A model generated the notes under the pieces. It had not been told where the DNA came from, did no database searches, and was given only the letters and a program-made list of their open reading frames with translations. A DNA stretch of 64,000 bases, taken from assembly GCF_030272615.1 (NCBI RefSeq), contig NC_081412.1:667288352-667352351 (forward strand). The letters are read 5' to 3'. Position numbers and translations under genes: made by a program. Shown in pieces: positions 32,736 to 43,403 of this stretch. How positions within the stretch are numbered: position 1 is the stretch's first letter; every line of letters starts with the position of its first letter. The stretch is from Cryptomeria japonica (lineage: Eukaryota > Streptophyta > Pinopsida > Cupressales > Cupressaceae).

Positions 32736-34363
32736 TGTAGTGTCGTAAATTGTACGCACTCGCTAGGGTGGTACAATTTCACACCTAGTTTAGCACCCGC
32801 CTTAGTGCATTTTGCATTCTGCATTGTATTTCTCCTTAAGCACTTAATTAATCAAATTAATTAGGTCTAAGGTCCCTATTTCATCATTCTCTACATCATA
32901 AAGTTGGGCCCTTTCACTAAAGCGTGCCCTTCGCATTTTATTCCTCCAATACATCACTTAATCAAAAACCCTAATTAAGTCCTATTTCAAACTTGGGGGC
33001 TTGGTTTCGGGGTCTAAACATCTCGAAATCACCTGTAACTTTGGGATTCTCTCTAAAATCATCATATTCGACGGCCCTGAAAATTTGGTGAAAAGTTGTC
33101 AGGACCATGGCGCCCATGCAACATGGTCCCGGACATTTTTCCCGAAATTTTGGGAGCATGATCTAATCATAAAATAAAGCTTAACCCCAAGAAATTGGCA
33201 GGATATTCAATCTCTAGGTCGGCCAAAATACGAATTTACGACCTAGGGTTTCATACATAAAAGCTCTCTTTCCTCATTGGAAGGGATCGGATTTTTGTTT
33301 CCAGGAACTTCATATGCAGCAAAAGAGCAGATCTTGGGAGACTTCAACAATACTCAACATCATTCTATCAAGCATCTATCAAATTCATTCATTCATCCAA
33401 TTAGGGCTTGGAAGACATTGAAGAACAATAGGAGATTACCGACTGAAGATTGGCTTGTACTCCTCCCTTGAGGGTTGGGTATGATTTCATATTGTTTTCA
33501 TGTCCTTACATAAGCTTTGATATATCATTTATTCATGCTTTAGATCACATTGCATCTTGATTTAGAGCATTTGCATTATCATTTACAAGCAATTAGGGTT
33601 TACTTTCTAGGTTGCTCTAGTTTGCTTTCTTGCATTTTGGACCTTGCACACACACTAGGTCTGCACACACAATACATTTTACAAAACAACTTGGCTATTC
33701 ATGGAGGTGGAAATCACCAAAGCGGGGGTTTGACTAAGGCAAAACCCTATATAGCCGCCCGTCCCCCTTTTCAGATATTATTGCAGGTTTCGGGATTCGG
33801 ATGACGCCGCAGGACACAGATCCGGAAAGAGGAGACTGAGACAGAACCCTGTGTAAAATTGCAGCTCAGAAGACCAGGACAGGGGCGCTGGGCGCCCTGG
33901 TCCCTAGGACAGAGGCGCTGGGCGCCCTGGTCCTCCGGACAGACAGCTCTCCGACAGTTTCCAGACAGTGTTTCAGGGTGCAAAACAGTGGTTTCCGGTG
34001 CAGTTTTCAGGACAGTGGCGCCCGCGCCCCCGTCCCGAACATTTTCAGTCTGATTTCGACTCCAGGTACATAACTGCATTCTTATTTTATCCTTACATTT
34101 ACAGCTGTTCATTGTTTAATCTCAATTCTGCAAACTTGTTACTAGTTCATACTTACATTTCGAGGTTAGGGTTTGAACTTGTATCATTTTAGCTTTCAAT
34201 TTCAACAAGGGAATAGAAATCCTAATAGATATCCCGTGGCTCTCTCTTTCACCAAAAGAAGTAGCCAACCATGCGATATCTCTAGGCTCTTTCGTATTCC
34301 GCAATGTGTGTCAAAAGTTAGGATTAGGGTACATTGTCCTAGTCTCGCTTTTTCCCCTACACA
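32736..34363 (+). repeat. Element A 3' LTR
   Basis: 1628 bp, 32 bp shorter than the 5' copy because it has two rather than three GC-rich units (near 33875-33940). It is followed by TSD CTTTC at 34364-34368. Confidence 0.93.
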
Positions 34364-34368
34364 CTTTC

Positions 34369-34832
34369 ATAGCAATGTGTGAGAAAAGATAAAAGGAAAT
34401 TGATTTTGTTCTTTTTAAGAGCACCAAAAGGAAGTTTTCTATTCTAACCCTACAGAGAAAATAACATTAGTAGACACATGGTGGGCTATCTAGCCTAATT
34501 TTTCTCAGTTACAAAGCTTTGTCTTTTCACAGACAAAGAGCTATTCTGATAAAAAAAATAATTAAATTAAAATAAAATGAAAAAAATATAATCTAGCAAT
34601 TGCAACCTAACTACTAAGCAAATGCGAATTGATATACCATCAAATGTGAATTACTGTTGTAGCAATTGCGAAATGATAACTGGTCAATTGCAAATTGATA
34701 TAAGGTCAATTGCCCATCTGTAAAAAAAATTATTTAAAAAAAAAATCATTAAAAAACAACAGAAAAAGATAGAAGATAGAGAAGTTATTCAACAATTATG
34801 TTATCCCACACCACCCGAGCCATCACATCAAT
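34369..34832. other. A/T-rich segment with GCAATTGC palindromes
   Basis: No gene is seen. GCAATTGC occurs at 34596-34603 and 34662-34669, with related CAATTGC copies up to 34712. A matching cluster lies at 54053-54145 on the far side of transposon G. Confidence 0.4.
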
Positions 34833-34976
34833 GGGTATGTGCACAAAGATGGTGGTCAGAAAAGTGGAAACCACCCAAAAAAAACATGGAAAAACAAGCA
34901 GCACGCATGCGGTTCTAAAATTTGAAATGACCGCATACGCGCTTAGGTTTGTTGTTCCCGAGCCTAGATAAGGTAA

Positions 34977-35222
34977 TGCGTACGCGCTGCTTTTAGGAAA
35001 AGTAACCCATACGTGCTAGCTCTAGGAAAATGAGCACGTACACGCTGCTTTTAGGGAAAGAAGCGCATACGTGCTACCTCTAGGAAAATGAGCACGTATG
35101 CGCTGCTTATAGGAAAATGAGCGCGTACGTGCTACTTATAGGAAAATGAGTGCATACATGTTGCTTATAGGAAAATGAGCACGTACGCACTAATAATCCC
35201 AAAAGAACCACGTACGCGATGC
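34977..35222. repeat. About 33-bp tandem repeats with GCGTACGC cores
   Basis: Seven or more units of the type GAGCACGTACGCGCTGCTTA followed by TAGGAAAAT. A similar array in the same orientation is at 52741-52880. Such repeats near transposon ends often bind transposase; that role is inference. Confidence 0.65.
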
Positions 35223-35351
35223 CTGTCAAAAAAAGTTTAAATTTTTTTTTTTTTGTCTTATTTTCCCATGAAAGGCACGTTTTGAGTTTGTTTTTTCTTC
35301 ATTTTCTCTCCTAAACCGCGAACAGGGTGCTCGATTTTTCCTCTAGACACT

Positions 35352-37954
35352 ATGGATCAAGGTTAGTTTTTGTTAATTTTTGTCTTTCTTTCCCGTTTGT
35401 TCAATTTGTTTTACATTTTGAATTTAATTTCATTAATTTTGATTAGGTTTTTTCATTTTTTGTTTCAAAAACCAGATTCTTCTATTCCACAACAAGAACA
35501 ACCAAATGCACCTCCTGAAAACCCACAAGATACACCCCCAATTCCTCCTTTTCACCGCACACCTGAAACACAGGAGCAATTAATTAATCAGTTATGACAA
35601 AATACGTCTAAAATCAATAGACTGATTAATAAATTGAAAACATCTGAACTTGAGCATCATCAATCCCTCGCCACTAGCCTAGAAACATTAGCTAGTGGTG
35701 CCATAGTTGTTTCCACACAAATTACCAAATGGGGAAACTTTAGGGATAGTTGTCATCATTTTTATGTCAATGGGTTATCATACGGGGGAGTAAAAAACAA
35801 AAATATTAGTAAACAAGAAATATGTGCCCTTTTCGTTGATCCCAAAATTGGTCAGTCCTTACCTCTTAATGCAAAGAGGTTTCCCATACATTGGTGTACC
35901 AATGTGTAGATGAAAAATCTTTTTTGGCAAAGGTGGTGGATGGTCTTTGATGATCCACCTTGTAATAATTATGAGGTGCCATTGTATTTTTTGAGAAAAG
36001 TATATTTTCTGAGTGTGTGCTCAATGTGCGCCCAAACTATTTTGACATGAGAGAGTTCCATGGTAGAGGTGGCGGCTCTGCCTAGGATAGACCTGGAGCC
36101 CGTAGGCGATTACTCATGGAGAGTCACCACCCCCTAGCACCCAAACCCAAGGTGCATCATGTTGTCCCAATAGAGTTGAAAGAGTTGATGGAGCTACAGA
36201 CTCTTCAGGCAACCACAACATTGACTGGTGCCATCATCCAACTTGGGACGTCGTTAGCACACCCTATTGTATTGGATGATGAGCCATTAGTTGCTCTAGG
36301 TGGCGACAGAGAGCCCATCTAGCATATGTGTATCAGTTTCTCGGGGATATGCTCGAGGATAGATGATGCAGTCGGTGCAGATGGATCCACATCTCATTCG
36401 TACATGATTTGCAGGAGTAGATGTCAGGCCTACACGATTGAGGATTTCACGCTGACAGATTGAGTTGATGGACATGGTGTTTGCCCATGAGCGACAAACA
36501 TAGGTGTGTTGATTTGAATTCATAGCATTTTATTTATCAATCACTTTAAATTTGTAATTACATAAATGAATTTTCATTTATACATCGATTTAAATTGAGA
36601 CAAATAATATGCATTTCAGGATGCAGCAGCGGTATCCCATACTCCTCCCCCAATTACTATAGCTGCAACTTCGATGCTTGAGGTATAAATTTTGTAACAT
36701 GTTAAAATAGAATAATACACTTTGAATTCAAAAAAATACAAGATATACTAACTATCTTTAATGCTTGGTCCAATTTTTGGTTTGTAGGTGTTGACAGGGG
36801 ACCAAATGTCCTAGATTGATGACACCACGCTCTCAGCGATCGATTTTGGCCTACAAGGCTATACGGTATCATATTTTGTACAACCCTTTTTATGTATTGT
36901 TTTGATGGAATATGCAAGTCATTTCATTTTAGATTTTTAAAATTATATTTAATATATTATCTGTACTAATATCTCATGTTAATTTTTTTTTTTTAGGGTA
37001 CCCCCTCAGCGTCTAGGGCTCGTCCTAAGAAAAATAATTCCTCGAAGACGCCAAAACATCGGAAGAAGGTAATTGAACACATTTTTAGTTGTACAATTGT
37101 TTGAAAATGTTGAAATCAAGTATTAGTTGGGGTTTGTAGATTGATTAGTGTTTTTTAATTATTTTACATGTATAGGGGCCATTGAGCTATGTGGATTTGT
37201 TGAATGCACTTGATTCGCCCGTGGATCAAGAGAGGGCAGAGGTATGTATCTCTTCTTTATTCTCTTGATTTCATAATTATATGCACGCGTACGTGTGAAC
37301 TAGTGATATATTATAATCTTATAATTTTTTCATACATAAAATATCCATAGCTATTTCATCAATGGCGAACCCTCCTCTATGTATTGGAGAAGCATCTCAG
37401 GATCCGGTACACTTTTGTTTGATATATTACATTAATTGTTTTTAACCTACAATACTTGTCATTATATTAATTGTATTTAATCTTTGAACATTTTTTGTAT
37501 AGGTAATAGTGACAGTTTCTCCATCGATGGTGAGCCATCCTCAGTCCATTGGAGAAGCATCTCAGGCATGAGTACGCCATTGTTCTCTATATTATAGCTT
37601 TTAAGTGTTTTTGATATATTTATGTTAGTACATTGTATTAATTGTACATTTAATCTACAATAGACCCCTTCGCAGTACGACCATAACGTGGATCCATTTA
37701 AGTATGTCTTCAAGAAAACTCCTAACAATGATAAGGAGAGGAGAGCAAAGACATTAGCTCCTAGATTAGTCGATAAGGTAATTTACATTTCAATTGCAAA
37801 GGAATTATAGTTAAATGCATAGTTATGTTGTTAATTGTGAACTATTTTCTACAAAAAGAATTCTAACTTAGCTTTTGAATTGTGGTTTTGAAGCCATCTA
37901 CAGAGTCGTGTACTGCATCGAAGAGGCTTGATTTTGATGATCCACCACAAGTTT
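35352..37954 (+). pseudogene. Decayed multi-exon gene inside element G
   Basis: A start codon is followed by a donor at 35362 and an acceptor before 35476, which join in frame (MDQ-DSSIPQ). The next exon is Pro/Gln-rich and then reads IHWCTNV, but carries in-frame TGA (35595) and TAG (35907). Further short blocks with acceptor and donor signals at both ends are at about 36620-36682, 36788-36865, 36997-37068 and 37176-37241, with more to 37790. The last exon ends in a TAG at 37952-37954 after RLDFDDPPQV. The product is not recognised. Its position opposite the transposase suggests the accessory gene of a two-gene transposon. Confidence 0.45.
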
Positions 37955-38456
37955 AGGATCATATAGTGTTAGTTTTGGTCATAGAATGACCAATACAAGT
38001 AAATATATTCTACATTTTTATTGTATATCGATTTGGACATGGCATATGCCACATTTTTGTAATACTTGTATTGACTTGGCAGACATGTCTTTTTTTGATA
38101 TATATAAATGTCGATATTCGATCCAATAAATGTAAACTGAGTTCATTATTTTGTATTCGTTGTATTTTGTGGTTGTCCTTTTATAAATCTAATTGATAAT
38201 TTAACCTATGTAATCAACAATATGAATATAAACAATAAAAATATATTATATAAAACATTGCAATTGTGGAATATGATTTGATAAAATTTCTAAAATGTTG
38301 AATTCTACAAAACTCCTTGTATTCAGTTCATTATTGTGTATTCGATGTATTTGGTGGCTGCCCTTTTATAAATTTATATGAATATTTGCATATGTAATCA
38401 ATAATATGAATATAAACAACAAAAATCGACAATATGAATATAAACAACAATATGTG

Positions 38457-40460
38457 CTTGGTGAGAGAGCACCCTTACGCTTGCAATGGTCAAATTGTGT
38501 TCGTTGTGTGCACAAACCAACATCGCGAGCGCATCCGGGTGGGCAAGTTTACACTAGGCATGCACTATCGTGCATCCCAAAGCGTCGAAACGTCGAGAGT
38601 CATACTCTACCGGGGTGATCTCTCAAGTGCCCTGAGTCCAAAAAATTATCAAAATTTGATGGACTGTTTCTTCAAATCCAGAGCACATTTGGTCGATCCA
38701 TTTGAACCTGTGGGGTCGTGTGAGGCTCCTCTACAATGACCTATCTTGGTTTTTGACGATTCGGAGCCATTTTCAATTGGTACCATTTTTTCGCCTGTTG
38801 CAAAAATCGTCAGTTGCATGCAATGCAAAGTTGCAGGATTGACTAGAATTAATTCAGTTCGTCGTGTGCACAAACTGACATCGCGAGCACGTCCAGGTGG
38901 GTAGGTTTACGCTAGGCATGCCCCTATCATGCATCCCAATGTGTTGGAACATCGAGAGTCATACCCTACCAGTGCGATCTCTCAAGTGCCTTGAGTCTAA
39001 AAAATTGTCAAAATTTAACGGACTGTTTCTTCAAATCCAGAGTACATATGGTTGATCCGTTTGAACCTGTGGGGTCATGTGAGGCTCCTCTACAATGACC
39101 TATCTCGGTTTTTGACGACTCATAGCCATTTTCAATTGGTAGCATTTTTTCGTCTGTTGCAAAAATCGTCAGTTGCATGCAATGCAAAGTTGCAGGATTG
39201 GCTAGAATTGATTTGGTTCGTCGTGTGCACAAACCGACGTCGCGTGCACAAACCGACGTTGCGTGCACAAACCGATGTCGTGTGCACATCCAGGTGGGAA
39301 AGTTTACGCTAGGAATGCCCCTATTGTGCATCCCAATGTGCCGGAATGTCGAGAGTCATACCCTACCGGTGCGATCTCTCAAGTGCCTTGAGTCCAAAAA
39401 ATTGTCAAAATTTGACGAACTATTTCTTCAAATCCAGAGCATATATGGTTGATCCGTTTGAACCTATGGGGTCGCGTGAGGCTCCTCTAAAATGACCTAT
39501 CTCGGTTTTTGATGACTCGAAGCCATTTTCAATTGGTAGCATTTTGCGCTTGCTGTAAAAGCCATCAGTTGCATGCAATGCAAAGTTGCAGGATTGGCTA
39601 GAATTGGTTCAGTTCGTTGTATGCACAAACCGACGTCGCGAGCGCATTCAGGTGGGCACATTTATGCTAGGAATGCCCTCGTCGTGCATATCAATGCACC
39701 GAAACGTCAAGAGTCATACCCTACCGGTGCGATCTCTCAAGTGCCCTGAGTCCAAAAAATTATCAAAATTTGACGGACCGTTTCTTCAAATCCAGAGCAC
39801 ATATGGTCGATATGTTTGAACCTATGGGGTTGCGTGAGGCTCCTCTACAATGGCCTATCTCGGTTTTTGATGACTCAGAGCCATTTTCAATTGGTAGCAT
39901 TTTTTGCCTCCTGCAAAAACTGTTAGTTGCATGCAATGCAAAGTTGCAGGATTGGCTAGAATTGATTCGGCTCGTCGTGTGCACAAACTGACGTCACGAG
40001 AACGTCCGGGTGGGCATGTTTACACTAGCTATGCCCCTGTCATGCATCCCAATGCGCCAGAACGTCGAGAGTCATACTCTGCCGGTGTGATCTCTCAAGT
40101 GCCCTGAGTCCAAAAAATTGTCAAAATTTGACAGACTTTCTTCAAATCCAAAGCATATATGGTTGATCTGTTTGAACTTGTGTGGTCACGTGAGGCTCCT
40201 CTACAATGACCTATCTGAGTTTTTTTACAACTCAGAGCCATTTTCAATTGGTAACATTTTTTGCCTATTGCAAAAACCATCAGTTGCATGCAATGCAAAG
40301 TTACAGGATTGGCTAGAATTGATTCGGCTCATCGTGTGCACAAATCGACGTCACGAGCACGTCCGGGTGAGCAGGTTTACACTAGGCATGCCCCTTTCAT
40401 GCATCCCAATGCGTTAGAACATCGAGAGTCATACCCTACCAGCGTAATGTACAAGTTGAT
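38457..40460. repeat. About 360-bp tandem array, 5-6 copies
   Basis: Anchors GATCTCTCAAGTGCC recur at about 38621, 38980, 39375, 39737 and 40093, giving periods of 356-395 bp. The third unit is longer because a 19-bp piece (CGTGTGCACAAACCGACGT type) is repeated three to four times at 39222-39290. There is no spacer-repeat alternation, so it is not CRISPR-like. Confidence 0.9.
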
Positions 40461-40679
40461 TGACAACTTTTTTGACAATAATGACAATTTTTGCTCAAAT
40501 TATATCTAGTCTCAATCTATGAACCCTATGACCCGATAATGACTCAAATAATTTTCCATGATTATACAAGAATAAATAATTCTAATGATTGACCTTATCA
40601 CATCACATATACTCAAAACATAGTCACAAAACATTGACACACAAAATAGTCACAAAACATTCACATATTATTCAAAAAT

Positions 40680-41000
40680 TTGCCTCTAAAAATGGTCAAA
40701 TCAGCTCTTGGCTATTTGATTATACAAAAAAATGTCTTACAAATCATCTCATGGGCTTTTATACAAAATTTGACATTACAATATGTACGATTTAGCTCAT
40801 CGCCATTTCAATATACAAAATTTGGCATCTACAAATCATCTCATGGGCTTTTATACAAAATTTCAGCTCATCGCCATTTCAATATACAAAATTTGGCATG
40901 TACATATGTACAAATCATCTCATTGCCATTTAAATATACAAAATTATGCCCCTAAACATGTAAAAATCAGTTCATGGATATTTATATATACAAAAAAAGA
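40680..41000. repeat. Short degenerate tandem repeats
   Basis: Blocks ACAAATCATCTCATGGGCTT and AGCTCATCGCCATTTCAATA alternate two to three times, ending in A/T-rich sequence just left of element D. Confidence 0.6.
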
Positions 41001-41025
41001 ATATAAAATAATTCGTCGATGATTT

Positions 41026-42218
41026 TGTAGCGTCCTAAAATTGTGACACTTGCAATTTCGACTGCATTTGGGTCTTCACGATGGCGATGCAACGTTGAAC
41101 CTGAATGGAGACCCCGAAACCTGTTTACGACACCAAAAACTGCATTTTTCTGCACCCTGGCCTGATCCCTCCTTGCACCCTGTTGTCCCAGGAGGTGGGA
41201 CCATGGCGCCTAGCGCCCTGGTCCCTGGCCCTATTTTGGGCCCGGTCTCTTTTGGGCATCGGGTCTTTAAGTTTACAATTCGGGAAATAATGTTTCCTGG
41301 TCGGCCTAAGGTTGGGAAAATCAGTCTATCAGCCTTAATTGACAAGTATATAAACTACATTTCCTCTTCCAAAGAAGAAGGGAGGAAGACATATGTGTGC
41401 AAAAGGCGGAAGCGCTATTCAAACATTCAAGCATTCAAGCATTCCTTCAAGCAATTGAGCATTCTAAGTCTCCATTCAAGGCTAGGTGTTGCATTCAAGA
41501 CAAGGATTCAACCATTGAAGAGGAGATCACATACAACATACAACATACTACATACATTACACCTTCGCATGTAAGAATACAAACATTCTTACAACAAGGT
41601 ATCAGTACTTGTTTACATTACAAACATTTACATTTACAACATTCTCATTTCTTGGTTAATTCCAAAATCGGGGTTTGACCTAAAGGCAAACCCCTCATCC
41701 CTAACCCCCCAATCGTCCTCTCTTTTCTGTGTGTAGGTTGCAAGTACGCGGCTGTAATTGAAGATCTGGAATCCTTGTGCAAAGACGAACAGATCCCCCT
41801 TCGTTTCGCGGATTTTTCGGAGGATCGTGTGCACGCCGGGCGCCATCGTCCCGTCAACTTTCGCTCAAACTTGCAGAACAGCACCGTCTCGACATTTTAC
41901 TACTAATTCCAGGTCCGCAACTTCATCCCATATCCCTATCTCTGTTTATAAGAGAATCTTTCCTACTTTACATGCATTCCTAGTTCAATCTTTCTATCTA
42001 CATTCTTTACAAAAGAGGGTATCCTTGATGTCACAACCCTTGAAACTCATTTAGAATCCAATCTTGCATTGTGTGGGATTGGATCTTGTGGGTTTCAACC
42101 CCTCTTTTGAATGTAAAGTCTCCCCTAAGTGAAAACCATCAACCCTAGTGACTCCCCCTTCTCTCTCCTTGGAGTTGGGGAGGGGAGAACAACTAGGGTT
42201 CGATTTTTCCGCTTTACA
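41026..42218 (+). repeat. Element D 5' LTR
   Basis: 1193 bp, TGTAGCGTCC to CCGCTTTACA. TATATAAA at 41347-41354 is a good TATA box. A near-perfect hairpin lies at 41197-41225: GGGACCA and GGCGC pair with GCGCC and TGGTCCC around the loop CTA. A block near 41667 (CGGGGTTTGACCTAAAGGCA) also occurs, slightly changed, in element A's LTR near 5206. Confidence 0.94.
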
Positions 42219-42221
42219 TTT

Positions 42222-42239
42222 TGGTGAACCCGACGTGAA
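42222..42239 (+). promoter_or_regulatory. Element D primer-binding site
   Basis: TGGTGAACCCGACGTGAA, identical to element A's site, lies three bases after the LTR. Confidence 0.75.
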
Positions 42240-43403
42240 TATCCTCATTCTGATTATTCATGGTTAGATCTGAAAATTTTGCTTTCCTAATTACATTTCC
42301 ATGTTTGATCTTTTGCAAATTTTAGAGGCTAATTGCATAAAAACCCTAAAATTTTCTTTTACGTAATTAAACTTGTGAAATGTTTAATTGTTAATGCTTG
42401 TTTCAGATCTACCCTTCTATTGCAAATTGTCAATTCATATTTGTGCTTTAATTCTGGAAATTAAGTGGTTAAATGTCAAAACCCTAATTTTTAAGACCTT
42501 CTTGATTCAACCTTTGACTGATAATTTCACTAATCAAAACACTTCCAAATCGGCTGTAACTTTCGATTCCGCAATAAAATCACAATATCTTTCATCCCTG
42601 AAAATTTGGAAAAAAGTTGCGAGGACCGTGTGCACCCCGAGCGCCATCGTCCCCGACATTTTTTCCAAAATTTCGGGAGCTAGATCTTACTGTATTTTTC
42701 TGCTAAAATCCAAAATTTTGGCTGATTTTATCAATTTTAACACTTTCAAAGTTAAAGTCAAAGTTGGTCTAGCGATTGCTTGGATTAAGGCTTATAATCA
42801 TTCAAAAATTGTTGAAATTAAAATTCATATCAAAATTGTGTTTCTTACAGTCCTAAATCTGAAAAGTGTGTTAGCATTCATTCGAAATTTCAGTGCTTTA
42901 TTCAAATTTTTGCAGTTTGTGACTTTTGAAATTAAGTGTTTAATTGCAGCAACTTTGATTTCCACTTTCAAATTCGAATTTTGCATGAAATCGAGTCAAC
43001 TTTTAAATTTCAAAACTTGCATTGCTTTCAGTATTCCTTCTAAAATCATAAAATTCAAAATTTCAGTTTCCCTCTCCTTTTCAAAATTCAAATTTTACAT
43101 TTTTTCAACAATCTTGGTAGGGTTCAATTTTGAGATTGCAACTTTAATTTGGCCTATCTACTGATCGTAAAATCACTCAATTTTTTCAGATTAGCTTTAA
43201 AATCATCATAACTGTCATCCCTGAAAATTTTGAAAAAAGTTGCAAGGACCGTGTGCACTCCGTTCGCCATGGTCTCGGACATTTTTTTTGAAATTTCGGG
43301 AGATTGTCCTGATTGCATTTAACAACTTAAATCTAGGAGATTGGTTGATTTTATTGAAATTTGCTACCTCTAAAATTCAAAATCTTCTCTCTTTCTTTAG
43401 TGC
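42240..43403 (+). other. Element D leader with two copies of a shared module
   Basis: A 258-residue open frame here (42388-43164) is a run of Phe/Lys/Ile-rich A/T sequence and is probably not a gene. Two copies of a module of about 130 bp (42551-42688 and 43186-43310) resemble element A LTR 4512-4650: CCTGAAAATTT(T/G)G, an AAAAGTTG block, a GGACCGTG...CAT(C/G)GTC hairpin, GGACATTTTTT and AATTTCGGGAG. Confidence 0.6.

Larger units (their letters stand above)
4218..34363 (+). mobile_element. Element A: Ty3 (Tat-like) LTR retrotransposon with two nested insertions
   Basis: The element has two long LTRs (4218-5877 and 32736-34363), a 5-bp TSD CTTTC on both sides (4213-4217 and 34364-34368), a primer-binding site at 5881 and a polypurine tract at 32721-32735. 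Elements B (11372-22600) and C (23993-30004) are inserted inside it, each with its own TSD; removing them leaves about 12.9 kb. The coding order is protease, G-patch-like, RT, RNase H, second RNase H, integrase. The double RNase H is a hallmark of the plant Tat lineage. An antisense PMD gene sits between pol and the 3' LTR. No gag domain was found. The LTRs differ by roughly a dozen substitutions, mostly C/T or G/A changes, and a 32-bp indel. Confidence 0.93.

Noticed and set aside
38457..40460. Regular repeats resembling a CRISPR array
   Set aside because: Units are about 360 bp and contiguous, with no unique spacers, in a eukaryotic transposon.
42388..43164. 258-residue open frame in element D's leader
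   Set aside because: A/T-rich low-complexity Phe/Lys/Ile composition. It overlaps the shared non-coding module and its hairpin, and has no domain.
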